This document shows positions 6,575-14,648 of a stretch of DNA of 33,026 nucleotides, piece by piece. Each line of letters begins with the position of its first letter. Position 1 is the first letter of the stretch. The DNA comes from an uncultured Lachnospiraceae bacterium (GTDB lineage Bacteria; Bacillota; Clostridia; Lachnospirales; Lachnospiraceae): NCBI GenBank assembly GCA_947629585.1, contig CANREH010000029.1:1-33026 (forward strand), given 5' to 3'. The notes below the pieces were generated by a model, which had not been told where the DNA came from, did not search any database, and saw only the letters and a program-made list of their open reading frames with translations. Position numbers and translations under genes: made by a program.

Positions 6575-7930
6575 ATGGTTGCACAAATTCTGGCAGTTCT
6601 TATCTTTGTCGCAATGTTTGCTTTGATTGTGATGGATAAGATCGAGCGGCACATCGTTACGCTGGTGTGCGGATGTCTGACGCTTGTCCTGGTGTTCGGG
6701 GCAGCGATGAGAAGTCTTACGGCAGTTATAGAAACCTTGAATGTGAAGAACATTTTTACGGTAGGTTTCTGGTATGCCGCCGGGAGCGCTGAGGAGTCCT
6801 CAGCAGGAATTAACTGGGCTACCATCATTTTTATCCTGGGGATGATGGTTATGGTAGAGGGAATGGCAAAGGCGGGATTTTTCCGCTGGCTCTGCATGAA
6901 GCTTGCCATGCTTGTTAATTACAAGCCGATTCCTTTGTTTATCGCTTTTATGGTAATGTCAGCGCTGCTTGCTATGTTCATTGACAGTATTACCGTTATT
7001 TTATTCCTTGCGGCTGTTACGGTAGAGCTGGCAAAGATGCTGAAATTTGATCCGATCCCGATGATTTTATCGGAAATTTTCTGTGCGAACCTCGGAGGTT
7101 CCGCAACGATGTGCGGAGATCCGCCTAACATTATCATTGGTACGGCACTGGGATATTCTTTTGCAGACTTTTTAACGAATACGGGAATGATTGCCGGGAT
7201 CAGCCTGATTCTTGTAGTGATTTATTTTTACTTTGTCTTTCATAAAGATCTGGCACAGGCGGGAGGAAACAACGTGGATATTGCAAGCCTTCCGAAGCCT
7301 TCGGAGGCAATTACCAATAAACGGGATTTTACAGCAAGCTGCATTATTTTCGCCTGTGCGGTTATCATGCTGGTAAGCCATGCGCAGACAGGGCTTACGG
7401 TAGCCTTTATCGGGACCTTTATTGCGATTGTCACGCTGCTTGTATTTTTTAAGGATGCTGCGGAGCTTCTTAAAAAAGTGGATTATAAAACGTTATTGTT
7501 CTTTGTCGGGCTGTTTATGGTCGTCGGCGGCTTAGAGCAGACCGGGGTGCTGGAACTGATTGCCGCCTTTATCGGCAAGGTCAGCGGCGGCAATATTATG
7601 CCGATGGTAGCGATTATTATCTGGGTTTCCGCTATGGCGAGCGCTTTTGTTGACAATATCCCGTTTGCGGCGACAATGGTTCCTGTTATCAAGAGCCTTG
7701 CAGAAACGCAGGGAGTTCCTTTGAACACGCTTGCATGGGCGCTGTCTATGGGAACGGACATCGGAGGAAGCGCAACGCCAATCGGGGCTTCCGCCAATGT
7801 AGTAGGTACGTCGGTAGCAGCTAAGAATGGTTATATCATCGGCTGGGGAAAATACTGTAAGTCAGCAGCGCCGGCAACAATTCTTGTTGTTTTGGTATCT
7901 ATGTTGATTATTTTTGTAAGGTACTGTTAA
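6575..7930 (+). CDS. ArsB/NhaD-type (SLC13/ion transporter superfamily) permease
   Basis: About 451 residues with eleven or so membrane spans. The signature CGDPPNIIIGTALG lies near residues 181-194 and a repeat-related SATPIGASANVVGTS appears near the end; both are hallmarks of the IT superfamily that includes ArsB, NhaD antiporters and citrate or sulfate carriers. The substrate is not determinable; Na+/H+ exchange, arsenite or a dicarboxylate are all possible. I start at ATG 6575 because AAAGGAAG at 6558-6565 is well spaced and the hydrophobic N-terminus begins at once. The upstream ATG 6551 lies directly on the terminator T-tract. The gene is preceded by a near-consensus promoter and a structured leader, so expression is probably conditional. 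Confidence 0.85.
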   Translation: MVAQILAVLIFVAMFALIVMDKIERHIVTLVCGCLTLVLVFGAAMRSLTAVIETLNVKNIFTVGFWYAAGSAEESSAGINWATIIFILGMMVMVEGMAKAGFFRWLCMKLAMLVNYKPIPLFIAFMVMSALLAMFIDSITVILFLAAVTVELAKMLKFDPIPMILSEIFCANLGGSATMCGDPPNIIIGTALGYSFADFLTNTGMIAGISLILVVIYFYFVFHKDLAQAGGNNVDIASLPKPSEAITNKRDFTASCIIFACAVIMLVSHAQTGLTVAFIGTFIAIVTLLVFFKDAAELLKKVDYKTLLFFVGLFMVVGGLEQTGVLELIAAFIGKVSGGNIMPMVAIIIWVSAMASAFVDNIPFAATMVPVIKSLAETQGVPLNTLAWALSMGTDIGGSATPIGASANVVGTSVAAKNGYIIGWGKYCKSAAPATILVVLVSMLIIFVRYC

Positions 7931-7977
7931 TGAATCAGAACGGCAATGTATCGTAATTGCAGGATTGGAGGGAGATT

Positions 7978-8574
7978 ATGGCAAAGCAGGTAATTGTTGC
8001 CTTAAGCCGTGAGTTTGGGAGCGGCGGGCATGAGATTGCAGAGCAGATAGCCAAAGATTTGGGGCTTACGTTCTATGACAGGAATATGCTGGATGAAATC
8101 GCGAAAGAAAAAAATATCCAGATTGAATATCTGGAAAAATATGACGAGAAGCCGAAAAAAGTACTGTTTTCCAGAAGGGTAGGGGCATATTCCAATTCCA
8201 TTGAGGAAATTGTCGCCGAAATGCAGTTTGAGTATATCAAAAAGAAAGCGGACGAAGGCGAATCCTTTGTCATTGCCGGGCGCTGTGCGGAAACGGTACT
8301 GAAAGACTGCGAAGGGCTGATTTCCATTTTTGTGACAGGGGATATAGATACCAGAATTGCCCGTGTAAAGGCACGTTACCAGATAGGGCAGGAAGAGGCT
8401 GTTGCGAAGTTAAAGCGCCATGATAAAAAAAGGCGTCAGTACCATAACCGCCATTCTGACTGGGACTGGGGAGATTCTGAGCATTATGACCTGTGCATTA
8501 ACAGCACAAGGCTTGGCGTCAGCAAGACAAAGGAAATCCTTGAAAGCTATGTCCGGGCAAGGATGGAGAAATAA
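7978..8574 (+). CDS. Cytidylate kinase-like family protein
   Basis: The 198-residue protein starts MAKQVIVALSREFGSGGHEI, the modified P-loop of the cytidylate-kinase-like family (AAA_26). This family is distinct from true Cmk and has histidine or arginine where the P-loop lysine is expected. Further family blocks include FYDRNMLDEIA near 33-43, FVIAGRCAE near 92-100, and DTRIARV with KRRQYHNRHSDWDWGD later on. The biological substrate of this family is not established. ATG 7978 is chosen for its GGAGGGAG site; a longer frame opens at 7957 without one. It lies 47 bases after the permease and before a strong terminator, so the two probably form an operon under the same leader. Confidence 0.8.
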   Translation: MAKQVIVALSREFGSGGHEIAEQIAKDLGLTFYDRNMLDEIAKEKNIQIEYLEKYDEKPKKVLFSRRVGAYSNSIEEIVAEMQFEYIKKKADEGESFVIAGRCAETVLKDCEGLISIFVTGDIDTRIARVKARYQIGQEEAVAKLKRHDKKRRQYHNRHSDWDWGDSEHYDLCINSTRLGVSKTKEILESYVRARMEK

Positions 8575-8600
8575 TTGAAACGGAGTGAATAGAAATTAAG

Positions 8601-8652
8601 AAGGGGCTGCCGCATTAAGAAATATCAGTTCTTATTGCGACAGCCCCTTTTT
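8601..8652. terminator. Bidirectional intrinsic terminator
   Basis: AAGGGGCTG and CGCA, then TTAAGAA, pair with TTCTTA, TGCG and CAGCCCC across a short loop, followed by TTTTT at 8648-8652. The stem of about 20 pairs closes the plus-strand permease/kinase operon and, read the other way, the minus-strand chemoreceptor gene, although the T-run is weaker on that side. Confidence 0.85.
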
Positions 8653-8685
8653 GGAATATGGAAAATTTATTTAATTGGTGTTATC

Positions 8686-10422
8686 TTAAAAATTCCTGAA
8701 TACATCGGTCTCTTTCTGGAGCTCCGCCGCAATCTGCTGGTTCTCGTTCATACGCCGGCTGACGTTTTCCATATCTTTCACGAGTACCTTCGTGCTCTGT
8801 GCCGCCTCGGTGACTCCTTTTGTGCCGTTTCCGATGGCGTTGGTAACGGTTGCTATGGAACCGGCGATTTCGTCTACGGAGTTTTTCAGGGAATCTGTCT
8901 TTATGGTAAATTCATTCATGACAGATTCAATGTAAGAAGCGTTTTCACGGTACTGTGCCCCGCTTTTTACAAAGTTTTCAAATTCAGGAAGGATGGAATC
9001 CTTCATGTATTCTATCAGGTTATTGGCATTGTCGGCAAGGTTGTGGACGCTGATGGTAATAATGCCATTGATTTCCTGGATATGGTTTGCCGTGGTGCGG
9101 CTGGAATCCGCAAGCTGCCGGATTTCTTCCGCGACGACAGCGAAGCCTTTGCCGGCGTCTCCCGCCCGGGCGGCTTCAATGGAGGCATTTAAGGCGAGGA
9201 GGTTTGTCTGGCTGGAAATATCGAGGATATCGTTGGTGAGCCCGTTGACCTGCTCTACGCTCTTGCTTTCTTCAATAGCGTGGTTTAGGACAGAGAGGAT
9301 TTCCTGTACTTTTTGACTGGTTTCTTCCATATTCTGACGGGCATCTTCCTCCATTTTGTCCGCATTTTCTTTCATTTTCTTGGAATAATCATTAATGCTG
9401 CTGGACTTATCGGCGATTTCTTCCGCTTCGCTCCTTATGGAGTCCGCATTCTGGTTAATGACGGAAGCGGAAGATCCGACCTCTTCCATAGTGGAAGAAA
9501 GCTCGTCGGTAACGGTGGAAAGATCCGAGGTGCTGTTGTTGGAAGTTTTGACGCTTTCCTGTACTTCGGAAACTACCAGTTCCAGCTTTTTGGAATTTTC
9601 AATAATCATTTTCATAATACCCTGCAGCTTTTCCATGAAGGTATTGATGCCCTTGCTTAAATCAGCGATTTCGTCATTGGAGGAAATGCTGACGCGCTTG
9701 GTTAAATCGCCTTCATTCTTGTCAATGCCCTGGATAATGTCGTGGATTTCACGGCTTGCTTTATTGAGTTTCCGGATTACCAGGAAGAATACGGCATAAA
9801 CGGCAATTAAAATAGCAATGACGCAGATGGCGATAATAAAGACATTGATTTTGATGGCCGAGCGGTATTCCTTTTCTAAATCGCTGCTTGCAGAAGATGC
9901 GCTTGTCTTTGCGGCCTCTACCATGCTGTCAATCTGATTCTGGATTTCATCGCTGTATTGCCGGATAGCGCCGTTGGCAAGGGCAAACGCAGCCTCTTTA
10001 TTGCTGTTGCCGCTGTATGCTACCAGATTGGCAATCTCATATTTCATGCTTTCATAGTTGGAAATCAGTTTTTTAAAGGAATCGCCGTTTGTTTTCTGGA
10101 GATCACTGTCATATTTTTCCAGATACCCCTCTAAAACTTCTTCTTCCTCAAGGATGGAGTTGACAAGCCCTATCATGGTATCGATATCGGTTGCGATAAT
10201 ATGGGAAAGCGCCATCTGATGGACTGCCTGTGTTTCCTTTTGGATATCGCTCAGCTCGGAGATATTGGACATATGCCTGTCGGAAATATCCTCTGCGGTT
10301 GCATTTACTTTGCCGAGGTTGACAATCGCCTGAAGGTTGGAACAGATGGACACGAATCCAAGGATCAGGACAGGAACTAAAATGATGATTTTAATGCTTA
10401 GCCTGTTTTTCTTATTTTTCAA
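8686..10422 (-). CDS. Methyl-accepting chemotaxis protein
   Basis: A 578-residue chemoreceptor. A short basic cytoplasmic start is followed by a membrane span at about residues 10-30, an extracellular helical (four-helix-bundle type) sensor of about 160 residues, a second span at about 193-216, a HAMP domain, and a long signalling coiled coil. The hairpin tip is intact: [19 protein letters not shown] near 425 followed by [17 protein letters not shown] place the start at TTG 10422-10420, which has a GGAGG site eight bases upstream and yields [11 protein letters not shown]; the in-frame ATG at 10470 has no such site. No other chemotaxis genes are in the window. It lies 94 bases downstream of an orphan sugar-binding lipoprotein in the same direction, which makes that protein a plausible ligand-loaded partner. 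Confidence 0.92.
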   Translation of the reverse strand: MKNKKNRLSIKIIILVPVLILGFVSICSNLQAIVNLGKVNATAEDISDRHMSNISELSDIQKETQAVHQMALSHIIATDIDTMIGLVNSILEEEEVLEGYLEKYDSDLQKTNGDSFKKLISNYESMKYEIANLVAYSGNSNKEAAFALANGAIRQYSDEIQNQIDSMVEAAKTSASSASSDLEKEYRSAIKINVFIIAICVIAILIAVYAVFFLVIRKLNKASREIHDIIQGIDKNEGDLTKRVSISSNDEIADLSKGINTFMEKLQGIMKMIIENSKKLELVVSEVQESVKTSNNSTSDLSTVTDELSSTMEEVGSSASVINQNADSIRSEAEEIADKSSSINDYSKKMKENADKMEEDARQNMEETSQKVQEILSVLNHAIEESKSVEQVNGLTNDILDISSQTNLLALNASIEAARAGDAGKGFAVVAEEIRQLADSSRTTANHIQEINGIITISVHNLADNANNLIEYMKDSILPEFENFVKSGAQYRENASYIESVMNEFTIKTDSLKNSVDEIAGSIATVTNAIGNGTKGVTEAAQSTKVLVKDMENVSRRMNENQQIAAELQKETDVFRNF

Positions 10423-10445
10423 TCTTTTTCCCTCCTTAATTATGG

Positions 10446-10471
10446 AATGGATTTGTGCGGTAAAATCCATT
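10446..10471 (-). promoter_or_regulatory. Intercistronic hairpin between binding-protein and chemoreceptor genes
   Basis: AATGGATTT at 10446-10454 and AAATCCATT at 10463-10471 form a nine-pair stem with an eight-base loop. There is no T-run after it on the minus strand. It could be an mRNA-stabilising or processing element that gives more binding protein than receptor, as hairpins after binding-protein genes often do. Confidence 0.45.
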
Positions 10472-10516
10472 GCCTGCGCATTCGCTTATCTTTGAGAAGC
10501 AAATGAATTGTGAATG

Positions 10517-11812
10517 CTATTGTACTACCGATGCCGTAATACCGGCTGTTAATGTGTCCATCAAATCCTGGAGCGGCAGATTGTCAGGATTTCCCGCGGC
10601 TATCGTATCGGCGAAATTGGTACATGCCGTCCAGTAGCTGTTGCCTACTCTTTGAAGTGTGCCGTATTGTGACTGTTCAATTACGGCGGCGATAGCAGGC
10701 ACCTGCATAACGGCGTCGGAAGCGGCGGCATTTTTATTGGATGGCCCCTGGTTGATCTCTTCAAAACGAAGCTTTTGATTTTCTTCGTTCGTGATCCATT
10801 CGGCAAGCTTATGCGCCCATGCAGCGTGTTCAGAATAGGCGTTTACACCGAACATTTTGTAGCCGGTAAAGGAAGCCATCTGGATCTGTTTTCCATTGCA
10901 GGTGTAAGTAGGAAGCTTGCAGGCGCCGTAATCCTCTCCCCATGCTTTTTGTATTTCCGGGGCATTCCATACGCCGCTGATACCGGCAATAATTTTTCCT
11001 TTTTTCACGCCTTCGACAAAATTGCCGTCAGGCTGTGCGATAAAACCCGGATTTCCCGTAATATCTAACAGGGATTTTGCAATATCGACGCCTTTAATGT
11101 CGCCTTCTGTAGCGTTCCAGCTGCAGTAATTGGTGACGCCGTCTTCATTGATTCCAAAGTCCAGTCCGGTATTTCCAAAGAAGGTGTATAAGTACCACCC
11201 GGAATTAAGTTCCATAGAAAATTTCTTTTTCTTGCTTTTACATATGGAAAGGATCTGATCAAGGGTTTCGACGTCAGATTCTGAGAAATATTTTTTATCA
11301 TAGTACAAAAAGTAGCCGTTGTCAGCGGAATAAGGGTAAGCGTAAATGGTGTCATTATAGGACGCTGCCGCTACGGCTTCTTCCAGATTGGCATTGCGGA
11401 TTTCTTCCTGGTTAGGGATTGGCATTAAGGCTCCTCCGGCAATCATGCTGTAAAGCTGGTCGTCCGGCATGGAGAAAATGTCCGCGCTGTTGTGGATATC
11501 GCCGAGGACGTTATTTCTGGTATCAGCATCTGCGGATTCTTCGACGGTAATGGTAAAATTAGCCTGTCCCTTGTATTCATTCTGAAAGCTTTCTACCATT
11601 TTGGCGATAGTCTGGCCGTTAGCGCCTTCTGCCCAGACGGTCAGTTCCACGTCTCCGGATTCTAAAGCTTCTGTGTTGTCTTTCTGCGTTTCTTTTTTGG
11701 AGCTGTCTGTGCTTTTTTTGGAATCAGAATTCCCGCAGCCGAAAATGGAAACGGATGCCAGCGCAAGAGATAACCCAAACAACAGGCTCTTTTTTGCGTT
11801 TTTCTTTTTCAT
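10517..11812 (-). CDS. Extracellular sugar-binding lipoprotein (ABC-type, MalE/family 1-like), orphan
   Basis: The 431-residue protein has a basic start, a hydrophobic h-region and a lipobox (SIFGC, with Cys at about residue 25), then a Ser/Lys/Asp-rich linker and the typical opening of family 1 solute-binding proteins, VELTVWAEGANG. Later blocks such as GISGVWNAPEIQKAWGED and SFTGYKMFGVNAYSEH match maltose/oligosaccharide-binding proteins. I start at ATG 11812-11810 behind AAAGGGG; a longer frame runs upstream to 12058 into another gene. No permease or ATPase gene is adjacent; instead a chemoreceptor follows. The protein may share a permease encoded elsewhere, or deliver ligand to the receptor. 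Confidence 0.88.
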   Translation of the reverse strand: MKKKNAKKSLLFGLSLALASVSIFGCGNSDSKKSTDSSKKETQKDNTEALESGDVELTVWAEGANGQTIAKMVESFQNEYKGQANFTITVEESADADTRNNVLGDIHNSADIFSMPDDQLYSMIAGGALMPIPNQEEIRNANLEEAVAAASYNDTIYAYPYSADNGYFLYYDKKYFSESDVETLDQILSICKSKKKKFSMELNSGWYLYTFFGNTGLDFGINEDGVTNYCSWNATEGDIKGVDIAKSLLDITGNPGFIAQPDGNFVEGVKKGKIIAGISGVWNAPEIQKAWGEDYGACKLPTYTCNGKQIQMASFTGYKMFGVNAYSEHAAWAHKLAEWITNEENQKLRFEEINQGPSNKNAAASDAVMQVPAIAAVIEQSQYGTLQRVGNSYWTACTNFADTIAAGNPDNLPLQDLMDTLTAGITASVVQ

Positions 11813-11842
11813 AGTAAATTCCCCTTTCCTTATGTTAATATT

Positions 11843-11869
11843 GTAAGAAATTTTAAAAGAAGTTCTTAC
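11843..11869. promoter_or_regulatory. Inverted repeat in the leader of the binding-protein gene
   Basis: GTAAGAA at 11843-11849 and TTCTTAC at 11863-11869 are perfect inverted arms 13 bases apart, between the promoter and the ribosome binding site of the binding-protein gene. It could be an operator or a leader hairpin; the sequence alone does not decide. Confidence 0.4.
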
Positions 11870-11888
11870 GGGCAATGTTCTCCTACTT

Positions 11889-11917
11889 ATTATATAAGAA
11901 CAGTGAGACAAAATCAA
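11889..11917 (-). promoter_or_regulatory. SigmaA-type promoter for the binding-protein/chemoreceptor genes
   Basis: On the minus strand TTGATT (11917-11912) and TATAAT (11894-11889) are separated by 17 bases. The start of transcription would fall near 11882, about 70 bases before the ATG. Confidence 0.75.
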
Positions 11918-11945
11918 CAAAAAAAATATAGGTATTGTGTAATTT

Positions 11946-12785
11946 TTATGAAAAAAGTACAAATTTTTGAATCGCAAAAGCAACGCCGTCTTCTTCGTTG
12001 CTTTTGGTGATGTAGTCGGAAACGGCCTTTGCTTCTTTCGATGCGTTTTCCATCGCAATGCCGAGCCCGGCTTCCCTTATCATATCCAGATCGTTTCCGC
12101 TGTCGCCGCAGGCCATGATCTGCTCCCGCCGGATGCCCAGCTGTTTTCCAAAACGAACGAGGGCGGCGCCTTTATTGACAGTGGCGGAAGTGATTTCCAG
12201 GTTGATAGGAAGTCCGGAAGCGATGGCAATGGAGGAGGAATGTTTTAAGTCATTTCGGATCATGTTCTGGATGTCCGGATCGGGAACCATCAGATTGATT
12301 TTTTCAACATCATTTCCCAGCGTTTCCATAAACTTGCGTAAATTTTCCACCGGCTGCCGGGATTTTTTAAAGTAGGGCAGGAGACCGCCTAAATCAACGG
12401 TTTTCAAGACATGCTCAAACGCTTCTTTTTCCGTAAAAACGCTGCCGTCGATATAGACGTCGGGAACATACCCTTTTTCTGCAAGGTAATCTACGATGGA
12501 AAGCGCCAGCGGAAGGGGCATGGTGTCTTTGTAAACTGCTTCGTGGGTGTGGATGTTGATAATGCGCGCGCCGTTGCTTGTTAAGGCATAGGTAACGCCG
12601 GGAATTTCTAAAAAAGCCTCCGGGAGCCCTGCTTCCGGCCGCCCGGTTGCAGGCATGACAATAACGCCTTTTTCCAGGGCGGCGATGATAGCAGAGCGGA
12701 CGGCAGGGGTAATTTCTTTTTTATCATTGAAAACAGTGCCGTCCAGATCCAGGGCAATCAGACGGATATCATAAGGATAGTTCAT
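11946..12785 (-). CDS. Cof-type HAD-IIB family phosphatase
   Basis: A 279-residue haloacid-dehalogenase hydrolase of the Cof/YidA type. All four motifs are visible: I, ALDLDGTVF near residues 11-19 with nucleophile Asp; II, LTSNGA near 88-93; III, the Lys in TVNKGAAL near 207; and IV, CGDSGNDLDM near 226-235. The cap between motifs II and III is of C2B type. Such enzymes dephosphorylate sugar phosphates, FMN or pyridoxal phosphate in the cytoplasm with broad specificity. An AAAGGAGG site precedes the ATG. Its promoter lies back-to-back with the promoter of the next plus-strand operon. Confidence 0.9.
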   Translation of the reverse strand: MNYPYDIRLIALDLDGTVFNDKKEITPAVRSAIIAALEKGVIVMPATGRPEAGLPEAFLEIPGVTYALTSNGARIINIHTHEAVYKDTMPLPLALSIVDYLAEKGYVPDVYIDGSVFTEKEAFEHVLKTVDLGGLLPYFKKSRQPVENLRKFMETLGNDVEKINLMVPDPDIQNMIRNDLKHSSSIAIASGLPINLEITSATVNKGAALVRFGKQLGIRREQIMACGDSGNDLDMIREAGLGIAMENASKEAKAVSDYITKSNEEDGVAFAIQKFVLFS

Positions 12786-12819
12786 GGTCTGCCTCCTTTT
12801 TTAAATCAGTATGGTATTA

Positions 12820-12848
12820 ATTTTACTATAATGGGTGGGTGTTTTCAA
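12820..12848 (-). promoter_or_regulatory. Promoter of the HAD phosphatase gene
   Basis: On the minus strand TTGAAA (12848-12843) and TAAAAT (12825-12820) are 17 bases apart, about 35 bases upstream of the start codon. Confidence 0.6.
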
Positions 12849-12868
12849 TATTATTAAATAAGATTTGA

Positions 12869-12897
12869 TTGATAAAAGCCGGGCTTTCTGATAAAAT
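12869..12897 (+). promoter_or_regulatory. Promoter of the plus-strand operon with palindrome in its spacer
   Basis: TTGATA at 12869-12874 and TAAAAT at 12892-12897 are 17 bases apart. The spacer contains AAAGCC-G-GGCTTT (12875-12887), a perfect 13-base palindrome placed where a repressor would block polymerase, so it is a candidate operator. Confidence 0.6.
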
Positions 12898-12930
12898 GAG
12901 AAATACATGATTGGAGGGGCGGTGGATTTT

Positions 12931-12963
12931 ATGAAACGCAGAGATTCGGGACGGGAAATTTAA
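12931..12963 (+). CDS. Possible ten-residue leader ORF
   Basis: ATG 12931 follows GGAGGGG (12913-12919) and encodes MKRRDSGREI before TAA. It lies between the promoter and the 69-residue protein gene. It could be a short upstream ORF or chance; there is no conservation evidence. Confidence 0.2.
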   Translation: MKRRDSGREI

Positions 12964-12980
12964 AGCAGGAGGCTGATGGT

Positions 12981-13190
12981 ATGGAAGAGGATCAAAGGAT
13001 GATGGAGCTTACGCTGCCGCGGTATTTAAAGGATGATATTGAAAATTTTGTGCAGGGGAAACAATCCGGTTCGTCTTTATTAGATTGTTTATGGGGGGAA
13101 GTATATGGATCTATCAATTCTGCATACTATGATAACGAAATTTCAGAAGAGCAGGCAAAGTATTTAAGGAAGGAATATTTGGGAATATAG
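12981..13190 (+). CDS. Small hypothetical protein, 69 residues
   Basis: A 69-residue acidic protein with no membrane span or recognised domain, starting at ATG 12981 behind an AGGAGG-like site with eight-base spacing. The first part (MMELTLPRYLKDDIENFVQG) reads like a short amphipathic helix pair and the end like a second helix. A short protein of this kind, with a following 19-codon frame (13234-13290) of similar style, could be an antitoxin or a remnant, but I see no toxin. The frame is well placed after a promoter, so it is probably expressed as the first gene of the operon leading to the histidine phosphatase. Confidence 0.6.
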   Translation: MEEDQRMMELTLPRYLKDDIENFVQGKQSGSSLLDCLWGEVYGSINSAYYDNEISEEQAKYLRKEYLGI

Positions 13191-13307
13191 GCAATATGAA
13201 AGTTGATTTTACCGGGAATCAGATAAACAAACTATGGTTAGGGAACGGAAAGAGAAAATCATAGACAGGGCAATGGAGCGGCTGAAATAGAGGAGGATTG
13301 GTTTTAT

Positions 13308-13961
13308 ATGAGGATTTATTTTATCCGGCATGGCAGGCAGGACAGCCGGTTATGCAATGTCGATGTCCCGCTGTCTGTGGAAGGGCGGCAGCAGGCCGTC
13401 CTGGTTGGAAAAAGGCTTGCGTCCTGTCCAATTGACAGAATTTATTCGAGCGATTTGATTCGGGCAAGGCAGACGGCGGAATGTATCCGGGAACAGAAGC
13501 TGCTTTTGGGAGAGAACATACCGGAAATTGCAGTCCGTTCCGGGCTCCGGGAGATTGATTTCGGGGACTGGGCAGGGAAAAGCGATGAAGAGATAGAACG
13601 GCTTTTCGGGGATTTTAAAAGGCAGCGGGACCGCCTGATCGGGGAGAAGGATCTCGGGTTCCCGAACGGGGAGGACGGGGAAACGGCATGGGCGAGGATC
13701 TGGCCGGTCATTTCTGAAATGATTCATTCAGGAGAAGAACATATTGCCGCTGTTTCCCACGGAGGAGCCATCCGGATTTTGCTGGCGGCGCTGTTTGGCA
13801 GGGGGCAGAAGGACCGCCTGCGGTTTGTGCTGAATATGGAGAATACGGCTGTTACGGAAATTTTTTATGAGGAAAAGAAGGATCGGTTTTATTTGGAAAG
13901 AGTGAATGATTATGCGCATCTGGAGGGTCATCCGGAATTGTTGAGGAGAAACTGGAAATGA
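13308..13961 (+). CDS. Histidine phosphatase family protein (phosphoglycerate mutase-like)
   Basis: A 217-residue cytoplasmic enzyme of the histidine phosphatase superfamily. The catalytic phospho-acceptor is in FIRHGRQDS (RHG at residues 7-9). SSDLIRARQTAE near 48-59 holds the second arginine, the acid/base Glu is in LREIDFGDW near 84-92, and the second His is in VSHGGAIR near 148-155. Family members range from phosphoglycerate mutases to alpha-ribazole and general phosphatases; the short length favours the CobC/GpmB-like phosphatase group. AGAGGAGG precedes the ATG. The stop overlaps the region of the next gene's ribosome binding site, which suggests co-expression with maf. Confidence 0.88.
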   Translation: MRIYFIRHGRQDSRLCNVDVPLSVEGRQQAVLVGKRLASCPIDRIYSSDLIRARQTAECIREQKLLLGENIPEIAVRSGLREIDFGDWAGKSDEEIERLFGDFKRQRDRLIGEKDLGFPNGEDGETAWARIWPVISEMIHSGEEHIAAVSHGGAIRILLAALFGRGQKDRLRFVLNMENTAVTEIFYEEKKDRFYLERVNDYAHLEGHPELLRRNWK

Positions 13962-13978
13962 TTGGAAAGGAGAAATTT

Positions 13979-14608
13979 ATGGGCAGGATTATTTTGGCAT
14001 CCGGTTCGCCAAGAAGGAGGGAAATCCTTGCCGGAGCGGGCGTGAAATTTGAAGTGTTAGCCCTGGATCATAAGGAGGACTGCAGATGTACGGAGCCGGA
14101 GGAGCTGGTAAAGGAGCTTGCCGGGCAGAAGGCGGAGGCTGCGGCGGAGTTTTTGTTAAAAAAAGCTGATTTAGAGGAAGCGGCTCTGGTGATTGGCGCG
14201 GATACTGTTGTGGCGAAGGATGGGAAGATTCTGGGGAAACCCGGGACAAAAGAAGAAGCGTTTTCCATGCTGTCGCTGCTGCAGGGGAGCTCCCACCAGG
14301 TCTTTACCGGGGTATCGCTTGCTGCTGTGGCAGAGGGGAAGATTCTGGAAAAGTTTTGTTTTGCCGAGGAAACGAAGGTGCATGTCGTGTGTGTGGAGGA
14401 TGAGGAGCTCAGGGCTTATATTGCCACAGGGGAGCCGATGGATAAGGCAGGCGGCTATGCGATCCAGGGAAAGTTCGGCAGGTATATTGAAGGGATTGAA
14501 GGGGATTATTATAATGTCGTCGGATTTCCGTTATGCCGTTTTTTCCGGGAATTGAAAAAGCAGAAGGGAATCCTGGGCAGTTTCCTTGACAAGACAGTGA
14601 TTCCATGA
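13979..14608 (+). CDS. maf: Maf-family nucleoside triphosphate pyrophosphatase
   Basis: The 209-residue product has the Maf signature ILASGSPRRREIL at its N-terminus, the GADTVV motif near residue 75 and KAGGYAIQGKFG near 158-169. Maf proteins hydrolyse non-canonical or modified nucleoside triphosphates (dTTP/UTP or m7GTP subclasses) and have been linked to cell division arrest. I choose ATG 13979 (MGRIILASG) with GGAG about seven bases upstream over the in-frame ATG at 13958, which overlaps the previous stop. Length is slightly more than the usual 190-200 because of a short C-terminal tail. Confidence 0.9.
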   Translation: MGRIILASGSPRRREILAGAGVKFEVLALDHKEDCRCTEPEELVKELAGQKAEAAAEFLLKKADLEEAALVIGADTVVAKDGKILGKPGTKEEAFSMLSLLQGSSHQVFTGVSLAAVAEGKILEKFCFAEETKVHVVCVEDEELRAYIATGEPMDKAGGYAIQGKFGRYIEGIEGDYYNVVGFPLCRFFRELKKQKGILGSFLDKTVIP

Positions 14609-14648
14609 TAAAAAGTTAGTATTAATCAGGCAGGAAGGAAGGAATACT

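Noticed and set aside
8635..9799. Several open frames antisense to the chemoreceptor
   Set aside because: They mirror the codon pattern of the receptor's coiled coil, lack start signals and have no recognisable domains.
13234..13290. 19-codon frame (MVRERKEKII and so on)
   Set aside because: No convincing ribosome binding site and too short to judge; kept only as a remark on the small protein gene.
14609..14648. Possible glmS ribozyme/riboswitch
   Set aside because: Only 40 bases lie between maf and glmS, far shorter than the ribozyme core, and none of its conserved sequence is seen.
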